This document shows positions 1 through 8,244 of a DNA stretch of 64,000 nucleotides, in pieces. The position numbers and the translations under genes were made by a program. Under the pieces are notes generated by a model. It saw only the letters and a program-made list of their open reading frames with translations, did not search any database and had not been told where the DNA came from. The number at the start of each line of letters is the position of its first letter. The stretch's first letter is position 1. The stretch is from Xiheicaenibacterium sp046351325 (GTDB taxonomy: Bacteria > Myxococcota_A > Polyangia > Polyangiales > Polyangiaceae): contig JAXLYR010000003.1 in NCBI GenBank assembly GCA_046351325.1, forward strand, positions 310,001 to 374,000, written 5' to 3'.

Positions 1-413
1 TCGTCGCAGCCGAAGAAGCGCACGCGGTTCAGTTCGTCGGCCGCGTGAAGAGGCTGGCTACCGTCGACGGCGTGGCGCTCGGCGCCTCGGTCGTGGGCGG
101 GCGCATCGTCCCCGCGGTCTTCGCGACGCCGTCCGACGAAGTCATGATCGAGAAGGGCCTCGCCTTGGTCGTCGCGCCGCGCGGGGAGCACGTGGCGTTC
201 GTGCTCCTCGGCGTGCGCATCATCGACGTCGGAGTCTTCGCTGCGGTGGGCGAAGACCGAGACGGAGTGAGCTCTCCGGGAGGCGACGCGGCCGTCGCAT
301 CGACGGAGCGCGCGCTCGCGTCGCTCGAGGCTGCCGCGTGGTTCCTCAGGCACGGTGCGCGCGAGCCGCACTCGAGCCCCGGATCGGACGTCAAAAGGAG
401 AGCCCCATCGTGA
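1..413 (+). CDS. CheW-like protein, C-terminal fragment (cut by window edge)
   Basis: The frame is open from base 3 to the TGA at 411-413, so the 5' end lies outside the window. The visible 136 residues look like the second half of a CheW-type fold: a GVALGASVVGGRIVPAVFA stretch resembles the CheW 'G...RG.v.PV..L' strand, followed by a LALVVAPRGEHVAFVLLGV strand pair. CheW proteins couple chemoreceptors to CheA. The 4-base overlap with the MCP-like gene (GTGA) and the cheA gene two genes on support this role. The sequence is divergent, so another small regulatory fold is possible. Confidence 0.55.
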   Translation, partial: VAAEEAHAVQFVGRVKRLATVDGVALGASVVGGRIVPAVFATPSDEVMIEKGLALVVAPRGEHVAFVLLGVRIIDVGVFAAVGEDRDGVSSPGGDAAVASTERALASLEAAAWFLRHGAREPHSSPGSDVKRRAPS

Positions 414-1204
414 CCATCCCGAGAACGCGAAGACGGTGGCTCGAGGTTCTGCGTCGGTCGACGCACTCGGTGTCGGACGACGGTCGAGAGCGGCTCGAGG
501 CCGCGGCCATTTGGGATGCGCGAGAGCGCGCGGCGCGTGCGGCGCAGGAGACCGCGAGGATCGGTGAGAGGATCGCAGCGACCGCGGCTCGGCAGCGCGC
601 ATCGGTCGAGTCTGCCCAGGAGCGCGCGACCGCGCTCGCTTCGCGTGGCGAGACGTTGACTGCGGACCTGCGGCGCGTGACGGACTCCCTCGATCGGCTG
701 TCGGTCGTCGGTCTGAACGCGGGCCTCGAGGGCGCGCGAACAGCGGAGCCCGCTGGGCGCGCGTTGACCGTCGTCGGCGAAGAAGTGAGAGCTCACGTCA
801 CCCGCGCGACCGAGGCCGCGAAGGTCCTCGAGACGCACATGGGCGAGGCCTTTCAGATCGCGACCGATTTGTCCCAGCGGATGGACCGCGCGCAGCGCGA
901 GGCGCAGGAGCTTTCGCAGGAGAGCTCGCACATCAAGCCCACGCTGCAGGAGTGCCTCGTGGGGCTCGGAGAGATCGAGGCGCAGCTCCGACGAGCAACT
1001 GGCCTCGATCCCGAGAGCGCGCGGCAACTGGCCGCGGCCGCCGAACACGCGAAGGGACTCCTCACTGCGCTCACGGCGCTCGAGAGCGCTGGGGCCGCCG
1101 AGGCGACGCGGGCGCTCGCGCCCGTGCTCGGCCCCGTCGTCAAGCTGCTCGGGGCGATCCTCCCTGGTGACGGAGCGACGGGGTCGACCCCGTCCGCCAC
1201 GTGA
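410..1204 (+). CDS. soluble MCP-like signalling-domain protein
   Basis: 264 residues. The GTG start at 410 was chosen because AAAAGGAG lies 8-10 bases upstream and the codon overlaps the preceding stop (GTGA). There is no membrane segment or sensor domain; the protein is almost entirely a predicted helical coiled coil. The stretch VVGLNAGLEGARTAEPAGRA followed by VVGEEVRAHV matches the hairpin tip of the methyl-accepting chemotaxis signalling domain (consensus ALNAAIEAARAGE.GRGFAVVA.EVR), though with several changes. It probably docks CheW/CheA in the cytoplasm as the receptor of this chemosensory operon. The C-terminus is Ala/Gly-rich and unassigned. Confidence 0.7.
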   Translation: MTIPRTRRRWLEVLRRSTHSVSDDGRERLEAAAIWDARERAARAAQETARIGERIAATAARQRASVESAQERATALASRGETLTADLRRVTDSLDRLSVVGLNAGLEGARTAEPAGRALTVVGEEVRAHVTRATEAAKVLETHMGEAFQIATDLSQRMDRAQREAQELSQESSHIKPTLQECLVGLGEIEAQLRRATGLDPESARQLAAAAEHAKGLLTALTALESAGAAEATRALAPVLGPVVKLLGAILPGDGATGSTPSAT

Positions 1205-1205
1205 A

Positions 1206-3293
1206 ATGGACGAGGAGCTCCGCGCCCTCCTGATCGAAGAGGTCGCGAAGCGCGCGTCGGAAGTTCGAACCCAACCGACCAGCGCCGGACGCGATCTCGA
1301 GGTCGCGAGGCGCGCGGCGCACGCTCTCAAAGGAGCGTTCGGGCTCGCCGCCGAGCGTGAGATCGCCGACGCCCTCGGCCGAATCGAGCGCCGGCTCATC
1401 GGCGCGGACGGCGCCGCGTGTGCCGACCTGTTGAGCCTGCTCGATCGATTGGCGGGGCTCTTGTCGAGCGGCGCGCCCATGCCGCCGAGCACGTGGCCGA
1501 CCCCACCGGACGACCTGCGACCGAGCCCGATCTCACACGAAGCGCACAGCGAATACGTTGCCGCGATCCGCGATCGGCTCGCGCGCATCGACGCGTCGAT
1601 GGCCTCGGCCGAGAGCATTCTGGAGGTCGCAAGGGAGGTCTATCGCGAGGTTCACACCATCAAGGGCGCTGCGCTCGCGGTGGGTGACGAGGTCATGGCT
1701 TGGTTCTGCCACGGCCTCGAGGAGCGGCTGAAATCGCTCGCGTCCGAGGACGCCGCGCGAGCCGCGCTCGCGGAGGTCGAGCTGCATCGAGGGGTGCTCG
1801 CCGAGATCGTCGACGCCCCCGAGCACGCCCTGTCAGCGCTGCGTTTGGAGCGGTCGCGACCGTCTCGCGAGACCGCGCGCGTGGGTGTCGGTCGACCGTC
1901 GAGGCCGCCGCTCCTGACGCCGCTTCCTCTTCCGCCTCGACGACCCGCGCTCGAGAGCCCACCTGCAGGAGAGTCCGATCTGCGCGGCCTGTCCGAGGAC
2001 GGCACGGTGCGCGTGTCGATCGCCGTCCTCGATGCGTTGCTCGAGCGCGCCGGGCAGCTCAATCAGCTTCGGACCCCGCTGCCAGCGGTATCCGAACGGC
2101 TCGGACACGTCGCAGGCGTCGCGCGCTCGCTCCGCGAAGAGGTCCGCGAAGCGCTGCGGATGATCGGTCCTCCGCGGCCTTGGGGCGCGCCTGCCGCGGC
2201 GATCTCACGGCTCGAGAGGGTCGCCGCCGAGCTCTCTCCCTTCTCGGTCGCGACCGAGTCGGCGAGCGAGCAGGTGTCCGCGCTCTCGACGCGCTTGCGG
2301 GTCGAGAGCGACGCCTTCGCTGCGTCGGTTCAGTCGCTGAGGACGAGCTTCGCATCGGATCTCTTCGGTCGTGCTTCTGCCGCCGCTCTGGCGGAGGCTC
2401 GGCGGACCTCGCGTCTCGTGGAGGTCGTCGTGCAAGGCGCCGAGACGCACATCGATCGGCATTTGCTCGAGAGCCTCGTCGAGCCGATGCGCCAACTCGC
2501 TCGCAACGCCGTCGCGCACGGCATCGAAGACCCCGAGGTTCGGGTCGCGGCGGGCAAGCCAGCACACGGGACGATCATCCTGTCCGCGCAGCAGCGCGCG
2601 GGCGCGCTCCTGCTCTCGGTCACCGACGACGGCGCTGGCGTCGATCCGCAGCGCGTGCGACGACTCGCCGTCGAGAAAGGTGCCCTCACCGAGAACGAAG
2701 CGCTCGACCTCGACGATCAGGCGACGCTCGCGATCCTCTTCTCACCTGGCTTCTCGTTGAAGGAGGACGTCGACCTCGGCGCAGGGCGCGGCGTGGGGCT
2801 CGACCTGACGCTCGCGTCGGTTCAACGGCTCGGGGGGATGGTCGAGCTCTCTCGTCGCTCCAGCGGGGACGGCCTCACCGCACAAATCGTCGTTCCTTCG
2901 GAGGACGCGCGCGTTCGAGTCCTCTGGGTGACGGCGGCCGACGAGCGCTTCGCAGTGCCCGTGCAGCAGGTGTCGGCGATACACCGAGCCGCGGATGTCT
3001 CGGACGCGACCACGCCGCTGACCCAGCTCGTTCCATTTCTGGCGAGCGAGGGCCGCAAGGCGACCACGCGAGGTCTCGTGCTCGAGATCGCCGCGATCCC
3101 CAACTCGACGGTGCTGATCGAGGTAGAGACGGTGGGGGCGATCGAAGAGGTGTCGCTGCGGGGGCTGCCCAGCTTGACCCGAGCCACCGGGCCCTGGTTG
3201 GCGGGCATCGTCTGGGAGGACGAGGTCCTCTTCTGCCTCGATGCGGCAGCCCTTTACACGACAGCGCGCCGACTACGCCAGCGCGCTGGATGA
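1206..3293 (+). CDS. cheA: CheA-type hybrid histidine kinase with two HPt domains
   Basis: 695 residues. The ATG at 1206 lies 1 base after the MCP-like stop. Two histidine-phosphotransfer motifs are visible: AAHALKGAFGLA (His39) and REVHTIKGAALAVG (His150). A Pro-rich linker (about 225-255) leads to a dimerisation-like helix (LDALLERAGQLNQLRTPL) and a GHKL ATPase with LARNAVAHGIED (N box), TDDGAGVDPQRV (G1) and GAGRGVGLDLTLASVQRLGG (G2). The last 130 residues form a CheW-like domain. No P2 or receiver domain was recognised. CheA autophosphorylates under receptor control and passes phosphate to response regulators, which must be encoded outside the window. Operon with the two preceding genes. 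Confidence 0.88.
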   Translation: MDEELRALLIEEVAKRASEVRTQPTSAGRDLEVARRAAHALKGAFGLAAEREIADALGRIERRLIGADGAACADLLSLLDRLAGLLSSGAPMPPSTWPTPPDDLRPSPISHEAHSEYVAAIRDRLARIDASMASAESILEVAREVYREVHTIKGAALAVGDEVMAWFCHGLEERLKSLASEDAARAALAEVELHRGVLAEIVDAPEHALSALRLERSRPSRETARVGVGRPSRPPLLTPLPLPPRRPALESPPAGESDLRGLSEDGTVRVSIAVLDALLERAGQLNQLRTPLPAVSERLGHVAGVARSLREEVREALRMIGPPRPWGAPAAAISRLERVAAELSPFSVATESASEQVSALSTRLRVESDAFAASVQSLRTSFASDLFGRASAAALAEARRTSRLVEVVVQGAETHIDRHLLESLVEPMRQLARNAVAHGIEDPEVRVAAGKPAHGTIILSAQQRAGALLLSVTDDGAGVDPQRVRRLAVEKGALTENEALDLDDQATLAILFSPGFSLKEDVDLGAGRGVGLDLTLASVQRLGGMVELSRRSSGDGLTAQIVVPSEDARVRVLWVTAADERFAVPVQQVSAIHRAADVSDATTPLTQLVPFLASEGRKATTRGLVLEIAAIPNSTVLIEVETVGAIEEVSLRGLPSLTRATGPWLAGIVWEDEVLFCLDAAALYTTARRLRQRAG

Positions 3294-3299
3294 TACCTC

Positions 3300-3388
<89 letters not shown>

Positions 3389-3415
3389 AACACTGCCCAA
3401 CCGACAGCGGCCGCC

Positions 3416-3443
3416 ACCTTACACGAAGCGGTTCCGTTGACAA
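3416..3443 (-). promoter_or_regulatory. possible promoter of tRNA-Ser
   Basis: On the minus strand TTGTCA (3443-3438) and TAAGGT (3421-3416) are separated by 16 bases, about 28 bases before the mature tRNA 5' end. The arrangement fits a housekeeping sigma promoter. The -10 match is modest, so this is inference from pattern only. Confidence 0.35.
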
Positions 3444-3506
3444 GCCAATCGGAGTGGACGCTTGAGGACGCTGAAGCTGACGGTCAAGCGTCCCCAAAAA
3501 AGCAGC

Positions 3507-3866
3507 TCAGTTCGGCGTTCCGCACTGTGCCCAGGTCAGCATGTCGGTCTTCTCCGACGCGGTGAGGGCGGTGCTACCGGCCGGGGGCATCTCGTCGTCT
3601 TCGACCTGCTCGACGAGTTGGTCAGGGAACTTCTTCGCCTCGTCGTAGGAGTCGTAGTTGTACTCGAGCGGCGCGGACTGACGGCTCGTGAGATCCGTGA
3701 GCAGAGTCGAGTGACAGTTCGTGCACTTCGTCCAGGTCAGCTGACTGTACTTCTTGACGGTCGTGCAATCGACGTTACCGCCCCCGGTTCCGTCATCGCC
3801 GCAGCCAAGGCCGAGCATCAGACCAAACGTCAGCAAACCTGCGACACCACAGAGAACTCGAGTCAT
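3507..3866 (-). CDS. small lipoprotein with CxxCH heme-binding motif
   Basis: 119 residues. The ATG at 3866 was chosen over an in-frame TTG 12 bases earlier because GAGGAG sits 6-7 bases upstream. The signal sequence ends in a lipobox (MLGLGC) followed by the GDDGTGGG linker typical of these lipoproteins. A single CTNCHS motif is a c-type heme attachment site. Downstream LEYNYDSYDEAKKFPDQL and DDEMPPAG resemble the Planctomycete cytochrome c-like family, in which MPP motifs follow the heme site. Probably a periplasm-facing electron carrier or heme-bearing surface protein. Monocistronic; the upstream region is shared with the divergent small lipoprotein. Confidence 0.75.
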   Translation of the reverse strand: MTRVLCGVAGLLTFGLMLGLGCGDDGTGGGNVDCTTVKKYSQLTWTKCTNCHSTLLTDLTSRQSAPLEYNYDSYDEAKKFPDQLVEQVEDDEMPPAGSTALTASEKTDMLTWAQCGTPN

Positions 3867-4021
3867 ATTGCTCCTCAAGAATCGACGGTCCCAGCGTTAG
3901 CGACCCCCACCGGGCCAAGGGGGTCAAAAGAGCGGGCGAGTCTATCGAAGCTCCTCTTCCAAAGCAGCGAATTTCAGTCACAACCACGAGGGACTCGAAT
4001 TTCCGTGGCCGAGCGTTGAAT

Positions 4022-4037
4022 CGATGCCGGGGCATCG
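4022..4037 (+). other. perfect 6-bp hairpin
   Basis: CGATGC (4022-4027), loop CGGG, GCATCG (4032-4037). It lies 61 bases before the terminator-like hairpin, in a region with no open gene. It could be an element of a small RNA or mRNA leader. Confidence 0.4.
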
Positions 4038-4097
4038 CGTCTGACTCCACACGAGGCCGCCACGCTCCACGCAAGACGGGCGGCACGTTCTCCCCAT

Positions 4098-4131
4098 CCC
4101 CGCGAGACCCATCGGTCGCGGGGTCGTTTTT
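4098..4131 (+). terminator. Rho-independent terminator-like hairpin, plus strand
   Basis: CCCCGCGA (4098-4105) pairs perfectly with TCGCGGGG (4116-4123) around a 10-base loop. TCG and then a run of five T (4127-4131) follow. It sits 97 bases before the start of the lipoprotein gene at 4228. It either ends an unannotated transcript or acts as an attenuator in that gene's leader. Confidence 0.55.
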
Positions 4132-4227
4132 CTCACAAGAACGAACTGGCGCGATGCCCCTGTGTCGAACTGGCTCCGGCCTGACATCAGGAAGCTGCAC
4201 CCGCCCCTGAGCTCGAGGAGAGTTGTC

Positions 4228-4443
4228 ATGGCTCGTCTTTTCGCCGTCATGTTCCTTGCGTCCGTGGTCTCGGGTTGTGCCATCAAGACGGCCTACCTCG
4301 GCCCTGACCTCGTCTACGACGAGTCTGAAGTCATGGTGTACGACCACCCGCATGCGACCTCGCCGGACTATGCGGCCGCCGACGCTACCCAGGTGGCGGT
4401 CGATGAGGTCGTCGTGGTCGACGCTGACGACGCGTCTCGCTGA
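4228..4443 (+). CDS. very small acidic lipoprotein, unknown function
   Basis: 71 residues. The ATG at 4228 has GAGGAG 8 bases upstream. The N-terminus ARLFAVMFLASVVSGC is a lipoprotein signal with lipobox VSGC. The mature part is short and acidic (YDESEVMVYDHPHATSPDYA, then a VVVVDADD tail) with no recognised domain. No operon partner is evident, since the MCP gene starts 88 bases later. Its leader may contain the hairpins at 4022 and 4098. Confidence 0.7.
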   Translation: MARLFAVMFLASVVSGCAIKTAYLGPDLVYDESEVMVYDHPHATSPDYAAADATQVAVDEVVVVDADDASR

Positions 4444-4531
4444 CGCTTACGGCATCCAACCGCGAGGAAGGGGCGTGCGGCCAGCCCGGGACTTGCCGAG
4501 ATCCTGGCGGCGCCTCTAGTCTCGCGGCCGG

Positions 4532-6487
4532 ATGCCCCAACGCCTCCTTCGACCGATTCTCACGCTGCTTGGCGCAGCCGTCGTAGCCGGTGCGATCGCG
4601 GCTCGGTTCCCGGCCTACGCTGCTCAAATCTGCTTCCTCAACGGCGTGCTCGGTGTTGCCGTCCTGATGTTCGTGCCAGCGAGTGGCCCCGTCCTCGGCG
4701 TCGGGCCGCTCCTCGAGAGCATCCGCGATGCACGACGCGGGCGCGCCATCAAAGCGCCCGAGGGTACGACGCCCGAGCTGACAGCCGCGTTCGACGACCT
4801 CTCCGCGCTGAGTGAAGAGCGCGCCGAAGCCGAGAAGACGCGGAAGGACGTCGAGGCTCGCGTCACGCGCGCCGAGCGCGAAGCCGAGCAGAAGTTGTCG
4901 CAGGCGACTCGTGAAGCAGAGCAGGAGCTTTCGAAGGTCCGTCGCGAGGCGGACAGCGAGATCAGCCGTCTCCGCCGCGAGATCGAGCAGGAGGGCACGC
5001 GCGTTCGTCGCGAGGTCGAGCAAGACGCGGCGCGGGCGCGGCGCGATCTCGAGGACGAGATCAGCAAGCTGCGCCGAGCCCTCGATGCGGCCCGCGAAGA
5101 GAGCCGCGAGGCCGAGAAACGCGGCGCCTCGAAGCTGGATTTGCGCGAGCCCGTCGCTCGCCTCGCGGACGTCGTCAAAGACCTCGAGACCTCGCAGCCC
5201 GCGGGGGCTCAGGTTGCGTCCGATCTCGGTGGCAGCGTGCGCGGCGTGAACCAGGCGCTCGTCGAGGTCTACCAGTCGATCGAGACGCTCGCGACGAGCG
5301 CCGAGGAGTCGAGCTCGAGCATCCTCGAGATGACGACGACGAACGAAGAGGTTGCCCAGAACGTCGCGGAGCTCGCGGCGAGCGTGCGCGAGACGGCGAC
5401 CTCGATCGAGGAGATGGCCTACTCGATCCGCGAGGTCGCGCGGAACATCGACGCCCTCTCGCTCACCGCGGAAGAGACCAGCTCGTCGATGAACGAGATG
5501 GATGTCTCGATCGATCAGGTCCAGTCGAACGCGAACGAGACCGCCCGCCTCTCCGAGGAGGTCGCGCTCGACGCCGAGCGCGGCGCCGAGGCCATCCTCA
5601 AGACCATCGGCGAGATCAACCGCATCCGTGAGAGCAGCATGGAGGCGGTGAGCGTCATCTCGAACCTCGGCAGCCGGATCGAGGCCATCGGTCAGATCCT
5701 GGCTGTCATCGACGACGTCGCCGAGCAGACGAACCTGCTCGCGCTGAACGCCGCGATCATCGCGGCGCAGGCCGGCGAGCACGGCAAGGGTTTCGCCGTC
5801 GTCGCAGACGAGATCAAAGATCTCGCCGAGCGCGCGGGCGGCAGCACGAAGGAGATCGCCGAGCTCATCAAGACCATCCAGGCCGAGAGCCGCAACGCGA
5901 TCAGCGCCGTCGAGCGCGGCGCGCAGAACGTCTCGCGCGGCGTGGAGGTTTCGAACGAGGCCGAGCGCGCGCTCAAGAAGATCCTCGAGAGCTCGCAGAA
6001 GTCGACCGCCATGGTGCGAGCGATCGCGCGCGCGACGGTCGAGCAGGCGAAGGGGTCGAAGCAGGTCACGGACGCGATCGGAAGGATCGCGGAGACGGTG
6101 CAGCAGATCGCGGCCGCGACCGCACAGCAGGCGCGCGGCTCGGATCAGATCATGAAGAGCGCCGAGAAGATGCGGATGATCACGCAGCACGTCGAGCGCT
6201 CGAGCCAGGAGCAGGCGCGCGGCGGTCGTCAGATCACCGCGTCGATCGAGCAGATTTCCTCGATGGTCAACGCGCTCAACGCCTCGCAGCGGACGCAGCG
6301 CAAGAGCGGCGAGCAGCTGCTCGAGGTCGCACGCAAGGTCGAGGATCTGGCGCGCGCGACCGGTGACACGCTGAAGTCTCTGCGCGGAGCCTACGGTCGA
6401 CTGGAGCGGGCCCTCGCGGTGAGCGCGCAGGTCGGCAAGGCGACCGCGGCCTCCCGCGACGACGACCTCGCCGACATCGAAGACTGA
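4532..6487 (+). CDS. methyl-accepting chemotaxis protein (membrane-anchored)
   Basis: 651 residues. Two N-terminal hydrophobic helices (about residues 7-25 and 31-48) leave almost no periplasmic domain, so any sensing is within the membrane or cytoplasm. Residues 85-205 form a charged heptad coiled coil (EAEQELSKVRREADSEISRL and similar). The MCP signalling domain follows, with hairpin core AEQTNLLALNAAIIAAQAGE and HGKGFAVVADEIKDLAERAG. The usual Glu of 'AAIEAARAGE' is Ile. It would cluster with CheA/CheW and report through the operon at 1-3.3 kb or another system. The glycerol kinase gene begins 20 bases after the stop. Confidence 0.9.
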   Translation: MPQRLLRPILTLLGAAVVAGAIAARFPAYAAQICFLNGVLGVAVLMFVPASGPVLGVGPLLESIRDARRGRAIKAPEGTTPELTAAFDDLSALSEERAEAEKTRKDVEARVTRAEREAEQKLSQATREAEQELSKVRREADSEISRLRREIEQEGTRVRREVEQDAARARRDLEDEISKLRRALDAAREESREAEKRGASKLDLREPVARLADVVKDLETSQPAGAQVASDLGGSVRGVNQALVEVYQSIETLATSAEESSSSILEMTTTNEEVAQNVAELAASVRETATSIEEMAYSIREVARNIDALSLTAEETSSSMNEMDVSIDQVQSNANETARLSEEVALDAERGAEAILKTIGEINRIRESSMEAVSVISNLGSRIEAIGQILAVIDDVAEQTNLLALNAAIIAAQAGEHGKGFAVVADEIKDLAERAGGSTKEIAELIKTIQAESRNAISAVERGAQNVSRGVEVSNEAERALKKILESSQKSTAMVRAIARATVEQAKGSKQVTDAIGRIAETVQQIAAATAQQARGSDQIMKSAEKMRMITQHVERSSQEQARGGRQITASIEQISSMVNALNASQRTQRKSGEQLLEVARKVEDLARATGDTLKSLRGAYGRLERALAVSAQVGKATAASRDDDLADIED

Positions 6488-6507
6488 CCGCTGCTCTCGG
6501 AGGAGAC

Positions 6508-7992
6508 ATGAGCGCCGACCTTCTGCTCGCGATCGATCAGGGGACGACGGGCACGACCGTGCTCGCCATGGACACGGATGGGCGCACGCTCGCGCGTCAC
6601 ACCGAGGAGTTCCCGCAGCACTACCCGCAGCCAGGTTGGGTCGAGCACGACCTCGCGGACATCGACAAGAGCGTGCATCGCGCGCTCGGTAAAGTCCTCG
6701 AGTCGGTCGAGGCCAAGCGCATCGCGGCGATCGGCATCACCAACCAACGAGAGACCACGGTGCTCTGGGATCGCAAGACCGGCGAGCCCGTGCATCGCGC
6801 GATCGTCTGGCAGGATCGGCGGACCTCGGATCGGACGGCGGAGCTCCGCGCGCAGGGCAAAGAGCCGCTCGTCAAAGCGCGCACGGGGCTCGTCCTCGAC
6901 CCTTATTTCAGCGGGACCAAGGTCGCGTGGATGCTCGATGCGGTGAGCGGCGCCCGTGATCGAGCGACGCGAGGTGAGCTCGCCTTCGGCACCATCGACG
7001 CGTTCCTCGTGCATCGGCTCACGAGCGGAGCGCGACACGCGACCGACGTGACCAACGCCTCGCGGACGCTCCTCATGGACCTCGAGAAGTGCGCGTGGGA
7101 CGACGAGATGCTCGACCTCTTCCGCGTGCCGCGCGGGGTCCTGCCGGACATCGTGTCCTCGGCGGAGCGCATCGCCGAGACGCGCGGCTTCGATGGTCTG
7201 CCGGACGGCATCCCGATCACGGGCATCGCAGGCGATCAGCAGGCCGCTCTCTTCGGTCAGGCGTGCTTCGGCGTCGGCGATTCGAAGTGCACGTACGGCA
7301 CGGGCGCCTTCGCGTTGACGAACGTCGGGAGCGCGCCCTGCGCGAGCAAGGCTGGTCTCCTTTCGACGGTTGCGTGGCGCGTCGGCGGCGCCACCACGTA
7401 CGCGCTCGAGGGCAGCGCGTTCATCGCAGGGGCCGCGGTGCAGTGGCTGCGCGACGGGCTCGGGATCGTGAAGAGCGCTTCGGAAATCGAAGCGCTCGCG
7501 CGCAAGGTCGACTCGAGCGAAGGCGTCGTCTTCGTCCCTGCGCTGTCGGGGCTCGGCGCGCCGTACTGGGACCCGCACGCGCGTGGGCTGATCTCGGGCA
7601 TCACGCGCGGCACGACGGGGGCTCACATCGCTCGCGCGACGCTCGAGGGGATCGCGTTCAGCGTGGCCGATCTGCTTCGAGCGATGGCTTCGGATCTCGG
7701 GCGCGACATCGGCCGACTGCGCGTCGACGGCGGCGCTGCGGCGAACGATCTGCTCATGCAGTTCCAAGCGGACGTGTCCGGCGCCGCGATCGAACGTCCG
7801 CGCGAGCTCGAGTCGACCGCGCGCGGTGCTGCGATGTTGGCGGGCGTCGGCGTGGGACTCTTCGCGAGCGCCGCCGAGTCCGCGAAGATGTCGAAGGTCG
7901 ACCGAACCTTTACACGCGTCATGGCTGACGACGCGGTCCGCGACCATCGCGCGCGGTGGGACAGCGCCATCCGTCGCGCCATGGTGCACTGA
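6508..7992 (+). CDS. glpK: glycerol kinase
   Basis: 494 residues, full family length. It catalyses ATP-dependent phosphorylation of glycerol to glycerol-3-phosphate in the cytoplasm. FGGY-family landmarks are the N-terminal LLLAIDQGTTGTTVLAMD phosphate loop, QHYPQPGWVEHD, GITNQRETTVLWDRKTGEP, IVWQDRR, the GIAGDQQAALFGQ substrate region, CTYGTGAF, and VDGGAAANDLLMQFQADVSG near the C-terminus. The start has a GGAGGAG ribosome site. No glpF or glpD is adjacent; its neighbour is an MCP gene 20 bases upstream, which may be co-transcribed. Confidence 0.95.
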   Translation: MSADLLLAIDQGTTGTTVLAMDTDGRTLARHTEEFPQHYPQPGWVEHDLADIDKSVHRALGKVLESVEAKRIAAIGITNQRETTVLWDRKTGEPVHRAIVWQDRRTSDRTAELRAQGKEPLVKARTGLVLDPYFSGTKVAWMLDAVSGARDRATRGELAFGTIDAFLVHRLTSGARHATDVTNASRTLLMDLEKCAWDDEMLDLFRVPRGVLPDIVSSAERIAETRGFDGLPDGIPITGIAGDQQAALFGQACFGVGDSKCTYGTGAFALTNVGSAPCASKAGLLSTVAWRVGGATTYALEGSAFIAGAAVQWLRDGLGIVKSASEIEALARKVDSSEGVVFVPALSGLGAPYWDPHARGLISGITRGTTGAHIARATLEGIAFSVADLLRAMASDLGRDIGRLRVDGGAAANDLLMQFQADVSGAAIERPRELESTARGAAMLAGVGVGLFASAAESAKMSKVDRTFTRVMADDAVRDHRARWDSAIRRAMVH

Positions 7993-8244
7993 GCCCACGC
8001 GGTCCGCTCGGTATGAAGGAATGAAGCCGCAGTGTGCGCGGTTCAGCCCTCAACCGACAGGACACGTGGTATGAATCGAGCTCAGTCTGCTTCAACTCTG
8101 GTGCGTCTCGACCGAGGCCGCCGAACCATCACCAGCTTGCTCGTGGACGTGAGCGAGCTCCAGCCGAGCGAGGCAACGATGGGACCTCCGCTTCGACGGG
8201 TGACGCGCAGCATCGCTGGGGGTTCTGAGAGCAACGAGGAAACG

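Larger units (their letters stand above)
3867..4227. other. 361-base intergenic stretch with RNA-like structure
   Basis: This lies between two divergent lipoprotein genes. No coding sequence with proper start and codon use was seen. It holds a perfect 6-bp hairpin at 4022-4037 and a terminator-like hairpin at 4098-4131 on the plus strand, listed separately. No plus-strand gene lies within 570 bases before 3867, so the structures may belong to a small RNA or to the 5' leader of the gene at 4228. Confidence 0.5.

Noticed and set aside
4385..6190. Long minus-strand open frame opposite the MCP gene
   Set aside because: It mirrors the coiled-coil codon pattern of the MCP gene (Leu/Arg/Asp repeats) and has no family motifs.
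8032..8244. N-terminal extension of the UPF0158 protein
   Set aside because: The added residues lack domain character and the ATG at 8245 has a better ribosome site; it remains possible but unsupported.
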